Origin: Gimesia aquarii
GTDB lineage: Bacteria > Planctomycetota > Planctomycetia > Planctomycetales > Planctomycetaceae
NCBI RefSeq assembly: GCF_007748195.1
Contig: NZ_CP037920.1
Location: 186,001-250,000 of the forward strand
Length of the DNA stretch: 64,000 nucleotides
Reading direction: 5' to 3'
The notes beneath the pieces are model-generated. The model was not told the DNA's origin. It saw only the letters and a list, made by a program, of their open reading frames with translations, and searched no databases. The position numbers were made by a program, and so were the translations under genes. Positions 1-9,858 of the stretch are shown here, piece by piece; the stretch's first letter is position 1; each line of letters starts with the position of its first letter.

Positions 1-172
1 TGTTTTTGCAATTTGTGCATCGTGCTGCTTCACGAGCCTGCTGAACTGCGGGAAGTAAAAGCGCAATTAAAATTGCAATAATGGTAATAACTACAACTAG
101 CTCAATCAGTACAAATCCGGATTGAACCTGGGAAGCTCTATGCTTAGAAAACATAATATTAAGTTTTTTCAT
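1..172 (-). CDS. DUF1559 prepilin-like protein, N-terminal part (cut by window edge)
   Basis: Reading the minus strand from an ATG at 172 gives 57 residues that run off the window. They contain a short basic leader, the prepilin-like motif SGFVLIEL, a hydrophobic helix, and the sequence [14 protein letters not shown] that is typical of planctomycete DUF1559 proteins. The family is thought to consist of envelope proteins with a type IV prepilin-like N-terminus; the individual role is unknown. It lies just downstream of a complete DUF1559 gene on the same strand, so the two are a tandem pair. The usual GFTLIE motif is here GFVLIE, which keeps the Glu at +5. The rest of the gene is not visible. 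Confidence 0.85.
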   Translation of the reverse strand, partial: MKKLNIMFSKHRASQVQSGFVLIELVVVITIIAILIALLLPAVQQAREAARCTNCKN

Positions 173-182
173 GATTGATCGT

Positions 183-1100
183 TTAATACTCGGAGATTAG
201 TTGTCCATCGTGTCGATTAGCTAGCGCTTGATAAGTTTTGGTATTGATATTCTCACTTAGAAAACGTACTGAGCCATCACCTGACCCGAAGTGAGCCCCA
301 CCAGTGTGGTAACTGGAAAATCCGCCAACTATCAGTGCTTCATTTTCATTGCCGGAAGATTCAGGACTTTTTTCTTCATTCTCAGTGTCTTCTTCAACAT
401 CTTCCGAGTCAAAACGTTGTTCAAAGGAAGTTTGTCCCGCAAAAAAATTAGGAGAATTAGAATTAATAGGTTCACCCGCGTTTCTCAGCGTTGATCGAGT
501 TCCCGAAACCCAGCCCAGCTCATTTCCTTGTGTAATTTCTCCCACAAAAATTGTTTTTGAGCTTCCGTCTAAAATCTCATCATAGCGAACACTGCTATTC
601 AAGAATAAAACACCGTTATTATTGACATCAATGGGTGTTTCTATATCGTTCTGCATTCCAGCGTAACAATGCCCACGATTGGGGTTTGAAGGACAGCGTA
701 AAGTCGAAATACGGTAGTCGGCCACTTCTTTATTAATGGGGTCATAAACGCTTTGGTTAAAGTCGAACTTATTAAAAGCAGTCTGTTCATCTAGATACGG
801 TAGAATTTGTATAATCCAACTCACATGGTATCCCTTAGCCTCGTTTCGAATCGGGCCTGTTGGATTAACCGTGCCAGAAGGTAAAACGTTATGAGCCATC
901 TCATAATTTTGGAGAGCAACGCCAATCTGCATCAGATTATTTTTACAAGAAGAGCGTCGTGCTGCTTCTCTTGCCTGCTGAACTGCCGGCAGGAGCAAAG
1001 CAATTAAGATTGCAATAATGGCGATGACAACTAGCAATTCAATGAGCGTAAATCCACGACGGGATCTCATTTCTGTCAATTGAAAATGGGAATGTGACAT
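183..1100 (-). CDS. DUF1559 domain-containing prepilin-like protein
   Basis: This is a complete 305-residue DUF1559 protein. A short leader is followed by [19 protein letters not shown], the prepilin peptidase site and hydrophobic helix, then [14 protein letters not shown] and a [16 protein letters not shown] stretch. Near the C-terminus [21 protein letters not shown] matches the family's H-x9-DG pattern. A Glu/Asp-rich insert lies around residues 230-250. The ATG at 1100 has an AAAGA ribosome-binding sequence. Known: these proteins are highly amplified in Planctomycetota and resemble pseudopilins at the N-terminus only. Inferred: export and anchoring through the prepilin route, consistent with the adjacent type II secretion/pilus-like operon upstream. 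The specific function is unknown. Confidence 0.93.
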   Translation of the reverse strand: MSHSHFQLTEMRSRRGFTLIELLVVIAIIAILIALLLPAVQQAREAARRSSCKNNLMQIGVALQNYEMAHNVLPSGTVNPTGPIRNEAKGYHVSWIIQILPYLDEQTAFNKFDFNQSVYDPINKEVADYRISTLRCPSNPNRGHCYAGMQNDIETPIDVNNNGVLFLNSSVRYDEILDGSSKTIFVGEITQGNELGWVSGTRSTLRNAGEPINSNSPNFFAGQTSFEQRFDSEDVEEDTENEEKSPESSGNENEALIVGGFSSYHTGGAHFGSGDGSVRFLSENINTKTYQALANRHDGQLISEY

Positions 1101-1143
1101 AATGATTCTTTCGATGTAATATTGTTATAATCAGAAAAAGAAT

Positions 1144-1608
1144 TTAATTATTAGTTGCGATAATTCTTAACTGAAATGGCCATTCACGTATGACACGGAC
1201 CCGTTCTGTCGACTTTGCAGGATAACTGGCTGTGGTTCGAATTGTGATCGAATTGTTTTTTTGAATGGAACGATCAATTTCGATCAGAACTTCGCCGGGA
1301 AATTCTCCACCAATGTCTTCAGGTGAAAGCGACCACATTTCTCCATCATAGTCGGTTTGATTATTAAGTTTTGTGATTGCGCGCTGTGCCGCAGCATCTG
1401 CTAACCAAATAGATTGAAGACGGTATTGCTCTTTTTTTAACTGCTTGATTTCGGTGGATGATTGCTTCAGTAGTTCTCCAATGATTGTCAAAGACAGTAT
1501 GAGACAAATCATGGGGATCAGAGCAACTGAACCGCCCCGATTCGTTTTACCTCCTTGTCGCTTTTCCGAAATGTTTGACCTTGAATGATCCGTTATTTGT
1601 TTCATCAT
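1144..1608 (-). CDS. PilX/GspK-like minor pseudopilin-type protein
   Basis: About 154 residues. A basic leader is followed by one hydrophobic helix near residues 27-45 (SVALIPMICLILSLTIIGEL), then a polar region containing YRLQSIWLADAAAQRAITKL. That stretch resembles the post-helix alanine-rich segment of PilX/GspK minor pilins, where staff export components carry AxxAAxxA-like patterns. The classic GFTLIE site is absent. It is the last gene of the operon that begins with three GspF homologues and two pseudopilins. I take the ATG at 1608 rather than an upstream TTG at 1617. The role as a minor pseudopilin is inferred from position and layout; sequence support alone is moderate. Confidence 0.6.
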   Translation of the reverse strand: MMKQITDHSRSNISEKRQGGKTNRGGSVALIPMICLILSLTIIGELLKQSSTEIKQLKKEQYRLQSIWLADAAAQRAITKLNNQTDYDGEMWSLSPEDIGGEFPGEVLIEIDRSIQKNNSITIRTTASYPAKSTERVRVIREWPFQLRIIATNN

Positions 1609-1624
1609 TTTCTTCAATTCTATT

Positions 1625-2221
1625 TTATTTTGGAATTCTTTTTTGAATTGAAAATTTACGGTTTACTTGAGACTCTACTTTGAAGGAGTTACCAGGTTTG
1701 TTGAGCGTTTGGTTTTCATGTAGTACTTCTGGAAGTATTCTAAAATTCATAGAGACCATTAGGATTGGGTTTTGTTTTTCAATTTCAAAGTAAAGCGTAT
1801 CTTCAGAGATCGGATATTCAGTTCGAGTAATGGTTTTATTTGATTGCTTTTTTACACGCAGAATCCCATTTCCCTGGTTATTTTCTGAATAAAGAATTGA
1901 AGTTTCGGGTTTCATCTCGAATTTGAGAATTGTAGCTTTTTTGTTATCCTCAGGAACAATTTCTACACTTTGAGCGCTTCTTGCATCCTCTCGAAATTGA
2001 TAAGAAAGTCTTTGCAGGTTGAAAGTCTTTTGAATCCGATTTGTACCTTCCATTTCCACTCGCATCAGAAATGCTAGAATCGAAGCACCTAAAGTAAAAA
2101 TAACGGATATCAGAGCCATAGCCAGCAACATCTCGATTAATGAAACTCCTTTAGGTAACACACTTGTACTGTTTAATGTGGAATTTGTTCGTACCGTCTT
2201 AATCATTCTTAGCTTATTCAT
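1625..2221 (-). CDS. GspJ-like prepilin-type protein
   Basis: The protein has a short leader, then PKGVSLIEMLLAMALISVIFT, which is a prepilin peptidase site (G before the hydrophobic helix, Glu at +5). After the helix come RIQKTFNLQRLSYQFREDARSAQSVEIV and a beta-rich C-terminal part, the pattern of GspJ/PulJ-type minor pseudopilins. An excellent AGGAGAG ribosome-binding site sits 6 bases before the ATG at 2221, inside the 3' end of the preceding gene, which it overlaps by 8 bases (ATGAATAA). Translation is therefore probably coupled. It would act at the inner membrane in a type II secretion or type IV pilus-like system. Longer starts up to 2281 are open but lack this site. Confidence 0.78.
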   Translation of the reverse strand: MNKLRMIKTVRTNSTLNSTSVLPKGVSLIEMLLAMALISVIFTLGASILAFLMRVEMEGTNRIQKTFNLQRLSYQFREDARSAQSVEIVPEDNKKATILKFEMKPETSILYSENNQGNGILRVKKQSNKTITRTEYPISEDTLYFEIEKQNPILMVSMNFRILPEVLHENQTLNKPGNSFKVESQVNRKFSIQKRIPK

Positions 2222-2666
2222 TGCTATCTCTCCTGCCGTGGAACCAGAGAGAAAGTAGAATCGGATCAACCTTTTGACCATGGGGGTTTTTCCACGAAAG
2301 CTGGAGACGCACTTGTCGAATATTCAGGTCAGATTCTTTTTCAACAAGAGCTACTTTTAATTGAGGTTCTTTTAGATCAACTTGATTAATCAGTTTTGAT
2401 TTGTATTGATTCAATCTCTCTAGATTAAGACTATTCCAATTATTTTCAGCTGTGATCCTCTCCCCCAGATTCGCTAATGCTGTTGTGGCCAACAATCGCT
2501 CGTCAATTGATCTTCTTTGTAGATTAACAACTCTAAATGCGGGAATAGAAATAGCTAGAGTAGCACTTACGAGAATCATTGATATGAAAGCCTCGAAAAT
2601 CGTAAAACCTTTTCGCTTCTTAATAAAAGAGGCTGATCGAGATTTGATGAGATGGTATTGCTTCAT
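2214..2666 (-). CDS. GspI/PilV-like prepilin-type protein
   Basis: A 150-residue protein with a basic leader, KRKGFTIFEAFISMILVSAT (prepilin peptidase site with Glu at +5) and a hydrophobic helix ending near residue 45. The post-helix region includes ERLLATTALANLGERI, reminiscent of GspI/PilV minor pseudopilins. It is followed by a compact polar domain. It overlaps the next pseudopilin gene by 8 bases and follows the last GspF gene by about 12 bases, so it belongs to one operon. Inferred role: minor pseudopilin at the tip of a secretion pseudopilus. Whether it is I-, H- or V-type cannot be settled by eye. Confidence 0.75.
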   Translation of the reverse strand: MKQYHLIKSRSASFIKKRKGFTIFEAFISMILVSATLAISIPAFRVVNLQRRSIDERLLATTALANLGERITAENNWNSLNLERLNQYKSKLINQVDLKEPQLKVALVEKESDLNIRQVRLQLSWKNPHGQKVDPILLSLWFHGRRDSNE

Positions 2667-2678
2667 TTTTCATGTAAC

Positions 2679-4253
2679 TTAAATGAGGTCACGTAGTATC
2701 TTGATGAGTGGCATAAATATTGCAATCACGAATAAGCCTACAAATATACCCAACAGACTAATTAATACTGGTTTGATTATTTCCGTGAGGTATCGTAATT
2801 TTCTTGCTCTACGTTGTTCTATGGTGTCTGCCAAAGTCCTTAATACATAAGGTAGGTTGCCCATCTTCTCAGCAGTTGCACATAGCGATGCTTCTGCGCT
2901 GTTAATCACTTTATTTTGTCTTAGAGCGATCCAAATATTTTCACCCTGATTAATATTATTATTAATCAAGTGTGTTCGCACTCTTACATCTGACCAGCGA
3001 TGAAATTCAGATACAGTCTCCAGTGCTAGTAAGGGAGGTGCTTCGACTGAGACTGACTGAGCTATTTGCCTGAGACAGTGAGGTGTGTTTAAGCGAGGGA
3101 ACCATTCAGTGATAAAGGGAATCCGAAGATTAAACCATCCATAATAATTTCCAAAATACATTAGGAACAGCACAATAAATGGCAAGGAGCAAAACGGTAA
3201 GAACAAGTAAAAATAGGATATAACAAAATCACTTGTATCCATTAGAGACAACGTCAATGGTGGAAGTTCAACACCGAAGTCCAAAAAGATTTTTTTGAAT
3301 TTCGGAATAATCCAATACATGATAAAGCCGGTAATCAGGAATTGAATTGAAACGACGATAGATAAATAAAGGATAAGATTTGCGATATTTGATCTATCAG
3401 ATAACTGTTTTAAATTTTTTGTAGTCTGGACGGCTGCATCACGTAGAGCAATTCCCAGACTGTTACTCTTTTCTCCAATGCGCGCTGCAACGATAGTTGA
3501 TTGTGGCACCAGTCCTGGGGTGGCTGACAGAGCTTCTGTAAGGGAGAAACCTGAATGGAGGAAACTACTTAGTTCTTGAATTTTTTCTCGATATTTACCA
3601 GACAATGTCTTGGAATATGTGTCAAGTTCGGTTGCGAGGGGAATATTTTTTTCTACACAAACAGTGAGTAACCAGAGTAATTCAGATTCGTTTGCTTTTT
3701 TATTTACAAACGCGATTCTTAAAAGGGATACAATTATCGTAAAACCCAAAAATAAGATTGCAAATAGAACTAAAGAGACGATTAGTGACAAAGAGGCTGT
3801 AATTGCCACGGGGGCAAAAATCAACACGGGAACAAATAACATGAGAGGAGTTCCCAATGATATCCATCCTAATGCCTGGATTTTCTGTGTCAGATTTCGT
3901 AGAGATTCAGGTAGAACATATTCGGCACCTTTGTTCAGAGCAGAAGCGGCTCGATAGCAGTTTATTTCTAGAATAATTGGAATTGGGAAAAAGAGAATGA
4001 CCGGTAGTATCAGAAATAGAGAGCCAAGAATGGAATGATGATGAGTGATTACCAGAAGAAGATAACATACCAGAAAAGCTAAACTCATAAAAATCATAAT
4101 CATAGTAAAAAGGAGCCAGAACGATTTTATCAATGGGTTCACAGCTTGATGACCATAGTCTTTAATCCTGCGCGCAAGGAGAATGGAAGAGATTCCAGCA
4201 ATAGGGAAATAGACAAAAAATGCCAAACAATAAATGAGTCCAAGTATTTCCAC
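2679..4253 (-). CDS. GspF/PilC-family inner-membrane protein (third of three)
   Basis: A long GspF homologue (about 524 residues). N-terminal membrane segments precede two GspF-type cytoplasmic helical repeats, each followed by transmembrane helices. The hallmark phrase IFLDFGVELPPLT occurs after the first cytoplasmic repeat, and the C-terminus ends LLGIFVGLFVIAIFMPLIKI, the standard GspF tail. Extra N-terminal helices (residues 1-150) make it longer than usual, about 400 residues. The GTG at 4253 is preferred because AGGAAAG lies 11 bases upstream; a TTG at 4277 is also open. Known family role: platform protein of type II secretion and type IV pili, contacting the assembly ATPase. No GspE or GspD is present here. 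Confidence 0.85.
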   Translation of the reverse strand: MEILGLIYCLAFFVYFPIAGISSILLARRIKDYGHQAVNPLIKSFWLLFTMIMIFMSLAFLVCYLLLVITHHHSILGSLFLILPVILFFPIPIILEINCYRAASALNKGAEYVLPESLRNLTQKIQALGWISLGTPLMLFVPVLIFAPVAITASLSLIVSLVLFAILFLGFTIIVSLLRIAFVNKKANESELLWLLTVCVEKNIPLATELDTYSKTLSGKYREKIQELSSFLHSGFSLTEALSATPGLVPQSTIVAARIGEKSNSLGIALRDAAVQTTKNLKQLSDRSNIANLILYLSIVVSIQFLITGFIMYWIIPKFKKIFLDFGVELPPLTLSLMDTSDFVISYFYLFLPFCSLPFIVLFLMYFGNYYGWFNLRIPFITEWFPRLNTPHCLRQIAQSVSVEAPPLLALETVSEFHRWSDVRVRTHLINNNINQGENIWIALRQNKVINSAEASLCATAEKMGNLPYVLRTLADTIEQRRARKLRYLTEIIKPVLISLLGIFVGLFVIAIFMPLIKILRDLI

Positions 4254-4279
4254 AGATTCGATGACTTTCCTGCACAATA

Positions 4280-5554
4280 TTATGAAAGGTCGTTCAGTAA
4301 TTTGATTAAGGGCATAACAAGAGCAAAAATCAGCATGCCTATGGTGAGCATGACACCTGCTAAAACAAGGGGCTTAAGTGCGAAAACGAGGGAGCCTGTT
4401 TTCATATTTGCTTTCGCTTGAAATATATTGCTACTGGCACGCAGAGAATCAATAAATATTTCGGGTTGATCTTGCCAGCGAAATAAATGCGCAAAACTTT
4501 TATTGAAGTTAGGAATTTCTGAGGTTGCTTGAGTCAGGTTAGACCCATCTGCCATTCGTTTTTTTAATATTTGGCAGCCTGCAATGAGATTAGGATCTCT
4601 AGTCGAATCTGCAGCTAATTCTATTGCCTTAGGCAGTTTGATGTTGGCTTCGATAATCGAGGCTAGCATACGACAAAATTGAGCAATTGAAGTATAGTTT
4701 AAAATGCTTCCAAAAATAGGTATCAGGTTGAGTAGCCTTCTGCGTGTTGCTTGCAACTTGAGTAGATCAAAGCTAAACCAGAATCCCAAAGCAAAGACGA
4801 TGGGGTATGCAACAATTGGAAATCCAAATTGGGAAAAAAAGTCAGAAATGCTAAATGCTAAGATGGTGATGCCAGGGAGTTCTGTTCCGAAGTCCAAGAA
4901 AATGGATTTAAAATTACTAACAACTGTCACTAGCAGAAAGTAAAAGAGCAAGAACGAACCAAAGACTAAAACACTTGTATAAAAGACAGAGATCAAAATT
5001 CTATGTCGAGTTTGAGCCATAAGCCTTTGGCTTTCGATATAATCTTCAATAATGGATTCCAATTTTCCGGTTTGTGCGCCAGCTCTGATAAGCGATTCTA
5101 AATTTTGAGGAACATTTTTTAAATGTTGTTCAAAACTATCTTCCGGCGTTTTACCATGCTCTAAATCTTCAGCAATTTTTTGTAACTCACGCGTAAGTTT
5201 TTTAGAAGGAGTTTCTTCTGCTAAAGTGCGTAAACTCGCTGAAAGTGGTATTCCATATATTTGAAATTCCGAATCTCTAGCAACGAGATCAATAAATTCC
5301 GGCTCAGTATTCCAGGCAGCTTTTCCATATTCGGAAAGGTGATTACTTTGAAAATCGATGATTTCCAAAGGTTCGCCTGCGACGGAAGTTTCTTCGATAG
5401 TCGATGATGTATCACTGGAACAGTGATCCACACGAATAATCTTAAGCCCTTGCTCCATGAGTTTTATGCGTGCAGATTCATCATTAACTGCTTCCAGGAA
5501 ACCTCTCGTTTCCTGGCCATCATGGTTAATACAAACATAGGAATACCGGTTCAT
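4280..5554 (-). CDS. GspF/PilC-family inner-membrane protein (second of three)
   Basis: A 424-residue GspF homologue. The N-terminus, with RYSYVCINHDGQETRGFLEA, resembles the standard GspF/PilC N-terminal segment. Two cytoplasmic helical domains follow, separated by transmembrane helices, with FLDFGTELPGIT after the first. The C-terminal hydrophobic segment ends LIFALVMPLIKLLNDLS. Its ATG overlaps the stop of the upstream GspF gene (TAATG), so the two are translationally coupled. It would act as an inner-membrane platform protein for pseudopilus assembly. It carries the canonical N-terminal region that the two neighbouring homologues lack or have replaced. Confidence 0.88.
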   Translation of the reverse strand: MNRYSYVCINHDGQETRGFLEAVNDESARIKLMEQGLKIIRVDHCSSDTSSTIEETSVAGEPLEIIDFQSNHLSEYGKAAWNTEPEFIDLVARDSEFQIYGIPLSASLRTLAEETPSKKLTRELQKIAEDLEHGKTPEDSFEQHLKNVPQNLESLIRAGAQTGKLESIIEDYIESQRLMAQTRHRILISVFYTSVLVFGSFLLFYFLLVTVVSNFKSIFLDFGTELPGITILAFSISDFFSQFGFPIVAYPIVFALGFWFSFDLLKLQATRRRLLNLIPIFGSILNYTSIAQFCRMLASIIEANIKLPKAIELAADSTRDPNLIAGCQILKKRMADGSNLTQATSEIPNFNKSFAHLFRWQDQPEIFIDSLRASSNIFQAKANMKTGSLVFALKPLVLAGVMLTIGMLIFALVMPLIKLLNDLS

Positions 5555-6660
5555 TATAGGGTAGGACTCCCTAGCATTTTCAAAATTTCTACAAACGGTA
5601 GAAATACGATGATTGTATAGCAGGCGGTAATTCCTCCTGCGACAATGATCAACAATACAACAGGAATGATGTTTTTAAGCCAATCAATTCGATTTAAAAT
5701 GCGGGTTCGATAAACTCGCGAAATTTCGGACAGAATATTGGGGAGATGATTTTGGTAAGTTTTTTCCATGATCATCGTTTTGATAAAAACCGGAAAATGA
5801 CGGCAAGATTGGATTCCTTCTTCCAGTGATACTCCTTGTTCCAGCAAATTGGTAAGTGATTTGGTGTCGGCTATGACTTTAGAACTCCCCGTTGATTCAG
5901 CAGCAAGCGTAAACGCTTCAGTAAGAGGTACATTATAGGAAAGAAGCAAGCTGGTCATTTCAGTAAAAGTAGAATAATTCATTTCCCGAATCAAATTCCG
6001 ATAGCCGGGTATCCAGCCATAAGCGATTGTAGAAATTATTTTACCTCCCAAGGGGCGTTTCTGATCTCGAGGTACAAGAAACAAGGAGCGACTGGATTTC
6101 CAACAAAAGAGTAAAAAGCAAAACGCAAAAGGGATGATGAGATACCAGATTTGGTAGAATTCGAACAATCGATAGACAAATTGCAGTAAAGGAGTCGTTT
6201 CGAGTTGAAACATTTTGTGAACAGTAAGCAATTCTGGAAATATCACAAAGCACACGAAAAGTGAAAGCAAAAAGGCCATGATTAATACAAAGGCTGGGTA
6301 TAACAACGCATTACCTATTTCCTGGCGTAATTCGATTCGAGAACGAGAGAACGAAGTATACGCTGTGAGTGCTTCTGGGAGACGTCCCATCCGTAGGCCT
6401 GACTTAATCAGTGATAGGTAGGCTAAAGGCAATTTCTTCGATTCTAATTCGATTGCTTCTTCAAGCGTGGATCCTTGTTCGGTTCTATTAATGAGTCGTT
6501 CAACGAAATCACGAGAATCTTTTCTCAAATGTTTGGCTGCATTTCGTAAGCCTTCGTCTAAGGGAATTCCTGCATTAATCATTGCTGAAAGCTCATCATT
6601 CAAGTCTGAAAGACTTGCAGTTGATATTTTCTGGCGTGAAGAGATATCTACTTTAGCCAT
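5554..6660 (-). CDS. GspF/PilC-family inner-membrane protein (first of three)
   Basis: A 368-residue GspF homologue that starts directly with the first cytoplasmic helical domain (LSDLNDELSAMINAGIPLDEGL), so it is shorter at the N-terminus than a standard GspF. Two GspF repeats are visible: the first around residues 10-110, the second around 235-340 (TEMTSLLLSYNVPLTEAFTL). Each is followed by membrane helices. The C-terminus has the typical ITACYTIIVFLPFVEILKML. It is the promoter-proximal gene of the operon, whose promoter must lie in 6661-7103. A family-typical role in type II secretion or pilus-like assembly is inferred. Confidence 0.85.
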   Translation of the reverse strand: MAKVDISSRQKISTASLSDLNDELSAMINAGIPLDEGLRNAAKHLRKDSRDFVERLINRTEQGSTLEEAIELESKKLPLAYLSLIKSGLRMGRLPEALTAYTSFSRSRIELRQEIGNALLYPAFVLIMAFLLSLFVCFVIFPELLTVHKMFQLETTPLLQFVYRLFEFYQIWYLIIPFAFCFLLFCWKSSRSLFLVPRDQKRPLGGKIISTIAYGWIPGYRNLIREMNYSTFTEMTSLLLSYNVPLTEAFTLAAESTGSSKVIADTKSLTNLLEQGVSLEEGIQSCRHFPVFIKTMIMEKTYQNHLPNILSEISRVYRTRILNRIDWLKNIIPVVLLIIVAGGITACYTIIVFLPFVEILKMLGSPTL

Positions 6661-7103
6661 TTGTGTGTTCCATAGGTTTATCTATAAAATATGTGGGCGC
6701 ATGGCCACTTTTTGTTGAAGTGAATGATTGGTTATTTTCTGTTTGACAACTTTAATTTAGGTATAGAGTGAGAGGCTAAGATGAATGATTAATGAAAAAA
6801 TCTCCTATTCTATAGTCTCAAATTAGACCACTTATCATAGCCCTTTTGTTTAAAAGATCTAAAAGAAAGTTATTTTCGGAATTTCTACTTTAGATATGAC
6901 CGCGGTATCATGTCACGGTTATTTTATGGTGTTTAACATGTTTGCACGATTACAGTTTACAGAATCAAAGTTGCACATTACAAAAGAAAATCTTTTCATA
7001 ATCAATTGCGTTTTCATTCAAGTAAAAATTTCTTAAATAGAGTTTGACCTACAGTTAAGATAGTGTTCTGTACTCTGATCTCAAAACAGGAAAGTTCCTT
7101 TTA
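6661..7103. other. Divergent intergenic region (GspF operon / asnS)
   Basis: 443 bases, AT-rich, between the divergent secretion operon and asnS, so it should hold both promoters. A TTGACC at 7044-7049 is a possible -35 for asnS, but I see no convincing -10 at a standard distance. No gene, RNA or repeat was recognised. Confidence 0.5.
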
Positions 7104-8495
7104 ATGGTTCGTACAAAAATAAAATCAGCTTTAAGCGCATCTCAGCCAGGAGAAACGATTAAGGTCTGCGGTTGGGTGCGAACTCGTCGTGATTCCAAGA
7201 GTGGTTTTTCATTTGTTGAATTAAACGATGGTAGCTGCATGGCCAATTTACAAATAGTGATTGACCAGAGTGTTCCCGATTATGAGTCCACAATCAAAGA
7301 TGTCACAACAGGTGCCAGTATCACAGTGATTGGAAAAGTGAATGAATCACCTGGGCAAAAGCAACGGGTTGAATTACATGCGGAATCTTTTCAGTTGTAC
7401 GGTACTGCAGACTCTGAATCTTACCCACTACAAAAAAAAAGACACAGTTTTGAGTTTCTGAGAGATATTGCGCATTTACGTCCTCGAACGAACACATTTG
7501 GAGCGATTACACGTGTTCGCAACGAAGCTGCTGCGGCAATTCACCGTTTTTTTCAGACGCGAGAATTTCTTTATATTCAAACTCCCATCATTACTACCAG
7601 TGATTGTGAGGGAGCGGGTGAGATGTTTCAGGTCACAACCCTGAATTTGGAACATCTTGCGCAAATTCAAACAAAGCTTGATTTTTCACAGGACTTTTTT
7701 GGTAAGCCTGCATCATTAACAGTTAGTGGGCAATTAGAGGCTGAGATATTTGCCACATCGATTGGAGAATGTTATACGTTTGGCCCCACATTTCGAGCAG
7801 AAAATTCAAATACATCCCGTCACTTAGCTGAATTTTGGATGGTTGAACCTGAAATGCCATTCTACGATCTTAATGATAATATGGCTTTAGCAGAAAGCTT
7901 TGTCAGAACTGTGATTGAAGATGTCCTTGAAAATTGTTCGGAGGACATGGAATTCTTCAATCAGCGGATTGACAAAACGACCCTTGAGACATTGAGAAAT
8001 ATTACAGAAAATGAGTTCATACGTGTTCCTTATACAGAGGCGATTGAAATCATTAAATCCAGTGGAAAGAAATTCGATTTTCCCATTGATTGGGGAAGTG
8101 ATATGCAATCGGAACATGAGCGATTTTTAACTGAAGAACATTTTAAACAACCAGTTATTGTTTATAATTATCCAAGAACAATCAAGCCGTTTTATATGAG
8201 ATGCAATGACGATGACAAAACAGTATGTGCCATGGATGTGCTTGTTCCGGGGGTTGGTGAAATTATCGGTGGAAGCCAGCGTGAAGAACGTTATGATGTG
8301 CTGATTGATCGCATGAAAGAGGGGAAATTAAATCCGGATGATTATTGGTGGTACACTGACTTACGCAAATATGGAACAGTTCCTCATTCGGGATTTGGAC
8401 TAGGGTTTGAACGTCTGATACAGTTAATTACATCGATGACTAATATTCGTGATTGCATACCATTCCCAAGAACTCCCAAAAATGCAGAGTTTTAA
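7104..8495 (+). CDS. asnS: Asparaginyl-tRNA synthetase
   Basis: A 463-residue class IIb aminoacyl-tRNA synthetase, close to the usual bacterial AsnS length of about 466. The N-terminal OB-fold anticodon-binding domain (residues 1-110) contains [24 protein letters not shown]. The catalytic domain has motif 2 around residue 230 ([22 protein letters not shown]) and motif 3 around residue 429 ([15 protein letters not shown]). PRTPKNAEF at the end, with N where AspS differs, and the overall layout favour Asn over Asp specificity. It charges tRNA-Asn with asparagine in the cytoplasm. It appears to be a single-gene transcript, convergent with the downstream hydrolase with a 31-base gap. Confidence 0.97.
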   Translation: MVRTKIKSALSASQPGETIKVCGWVRTRRDSKSGFSFVELNDGSCMANLQIVIDQSVPDYESTIKDVTTGASITVIGKVNESPGQKQRVELHAESFQLYGTADSESYPLQKKRHSFEFLRDIAHLRPRTNTFGAITRVRNEAAAAIHRFFQTREFLYIQTPIITTSDCEGAGEMFQVTTLNLEHLAQIQTKLDFSQDFFGKPASLTVSGQLEAEIFATSIGECYTFGPTFRAENSNTSRHLAEFWMVEPEMPFYDLNDNMALAESFVRTVIEDVLENCSEDMEFFNQRIDKTTLETLRNITENEFIRVPYTEAIEIIKSSGKKFDFPIDWGSDMQSEHERFLTEEHFKQPVIVYNYPRTIKPFYMRCNDDDKTVCAMDVLVPGVGEIIGGSQREERYDVLIDRMKEGKLNPDDYWWYTDLRKYGTVPHSGFGLGFERLIQLITSMTNIRDCIPFPRTPKNAEF

Positions 8496-8526
8496 TGAAA
8501 AATCAGATACATTATGGTTCCTTTCA

Positions 8527-9381
8527 TTATTTCAATAAATGCAGTTTGAACCATTTCACGACAGCTTGGCTCGCGCGAATTTTATCTTCTCCTTGAAATC
8601 CATGAGCTGCATCTTTGATAATTAACAATTCTGCTTTAACTTTTTGCTCTTTAAATTGTTTCATGATTTTTTTGCTGTGACTAATTGGAACGAGTTTGTC
8701 CTGATCTCCATGAATTAATAATGTTGGGGGATCATCTTGTGTTACATGTAGTACTGGAGAAAAATCATCTGCGAGGTCGGTATTAAATTGTAGAGCGGGA
8801 AAACGGTGATAATAAGGGGACTTCTCGTTAACAAATTCCCTTAGATCTGTCGGAGGATAGTAGGCAACTACAGCAGCCACGCGGTCGCTGCTTCGCAATA
8901 CCACGTCTTTTTCTTTAGGACTTCCTTCATCAGAAGTTGTTCCTAGAACAAGTGATAAATGACCGCCGGCACTTCCACCCCAAACACCTAACTGATTAGG
9001 ACTCACTACATAATCTTTAGAATGCAGTCGGATAAATCGGACACTCCGTCGAACATCCTTAACCACTTCTGGGATTAAGAATTTGGGACTGCTTCCATGC
9101 CTAACAGAAAAAACTGTAAACCCTTCTTCAAGAAGTGGCTTAAACATATCCAGCATGTTGTTTGGGTCAGTCCATCTAGAATACCAGCCTCCACTTACCA
9201 TAAATAGAATACCTGCTCCATTAGGCTCCTTTGGTGGTTGAAAAACATCAAAAGTGAGCGCCATTCCAAACTTATGGCCATAGACGACGTCTGGAATAAT
9301 TTTCACATTTTCATTTGCACTAGAAGTTTGTACTGATATCAAAACAGAAACAAGCATAATTACAGCGAAAGCAAACCTCAT
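8527..9381 (-). CDS. Secreted alpha/beta hydrolase (esterase-like)
   Basis: A 284-residue alpha/beta hydrolase with an N-terminal signal peptide (residues 1-22, ending about SSA). The oxyanion region is MVSGGW near residue 62. The nucleophile elbow GGSAGG is at 135-140 with Ser137. The acid is in HGDQDKLVP (Asp226 or Asp228) and the catalytic His is at about 260 in AAHGF, so the triad is complete. This layout matches BD-FAE/prolyl-oligopeptidase-like esterases, which in Planctomycetota are often exported and act on acylated polysaccharides or small esters. The substrate is unknown. It is convergent with asnS and has no operon partner. Confidence 0.85.
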   Translation of the reverse strand: MRFAFAVIMLVSVLISVQTSSANENVKIIPDVVYGHKFGMALTFDVFQPPKEPNGAGILFMVSGGWYSRWTDPNNMLDMFKPLLEEGFTVFSVRHGSSPKFLIPEVVKDVRRSVRFIRLHSKDYVVSPNQLGVWGGSAGGHLSLVLGTTSDEGSPKEKDVVLRSSDRVAAVVAYYPPTDLREFVNEKSPYYHRFPALQFNTDLADDFSPVLHVTQDDPPTLLIHGDQDKLVPISHSKKIMKQFKEQKVKAELLIIKDAAHGFQGEDKIRASQAVVKWFKLHLLK

Positions 9382-9858
9382 AATATATCTCCCAGATCGT
9401 GTAACGACTATTTTCTTTCAACAAAACTGTGATATGAGTTAGTAGTACCGGAGGGTGGGGTTGAGTAAATCTTGATCAGTCATAGGGTGTTTCTCAATGA
9501 ATAAGTTTACTACTGCATTCTGATACGATGTTATCAGAAAAATCAAGTACAAATTGATCATCAAGAAAGCTCTGTTGTCAACAAATCACTGTGGCATTCT
9601 ATGATTTGGCTTGGTCATTATTAATTCACGATAAATTTTGAAACAAAGAATTTGATGCAGTTAGTAAAATCAAATATGTAATTATTGTTTATCTTGACTT
9701 ATAGGTGCCAGTTACAAAGATACTATACTGGTTTCTTGAGCTGGGTTTTGGAAATCAAAGTGGTTTTAAGGGCAAGAGTTCGAATTAAAAATAAGTTCTG
9801 AGAAAATTTTCCAGCAAAAGGATACAGAGTAATTTTCTTATATTTGACACATATCTGA
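9382..9858. other. Intergenic region ahead of the phage-like module
   Basis: 477 bases between the hydrolase (minus) and the terminase (plus). TTGACT at 9694-9699 followed by TACTAT at 9721-9726 is a possible promoter for the terminase, but the 21-base spacer is too long to be convincing. No small-terminase gene, integrase, attachment-site duplication or RNA was recognised. Confidence 0.4.

Noticed and set aside
7044-7072. Sigma-70 promoter for asnS
   Set aside because: TTGACC is present but no acceptable -10 lies 16-18 bases downstream.
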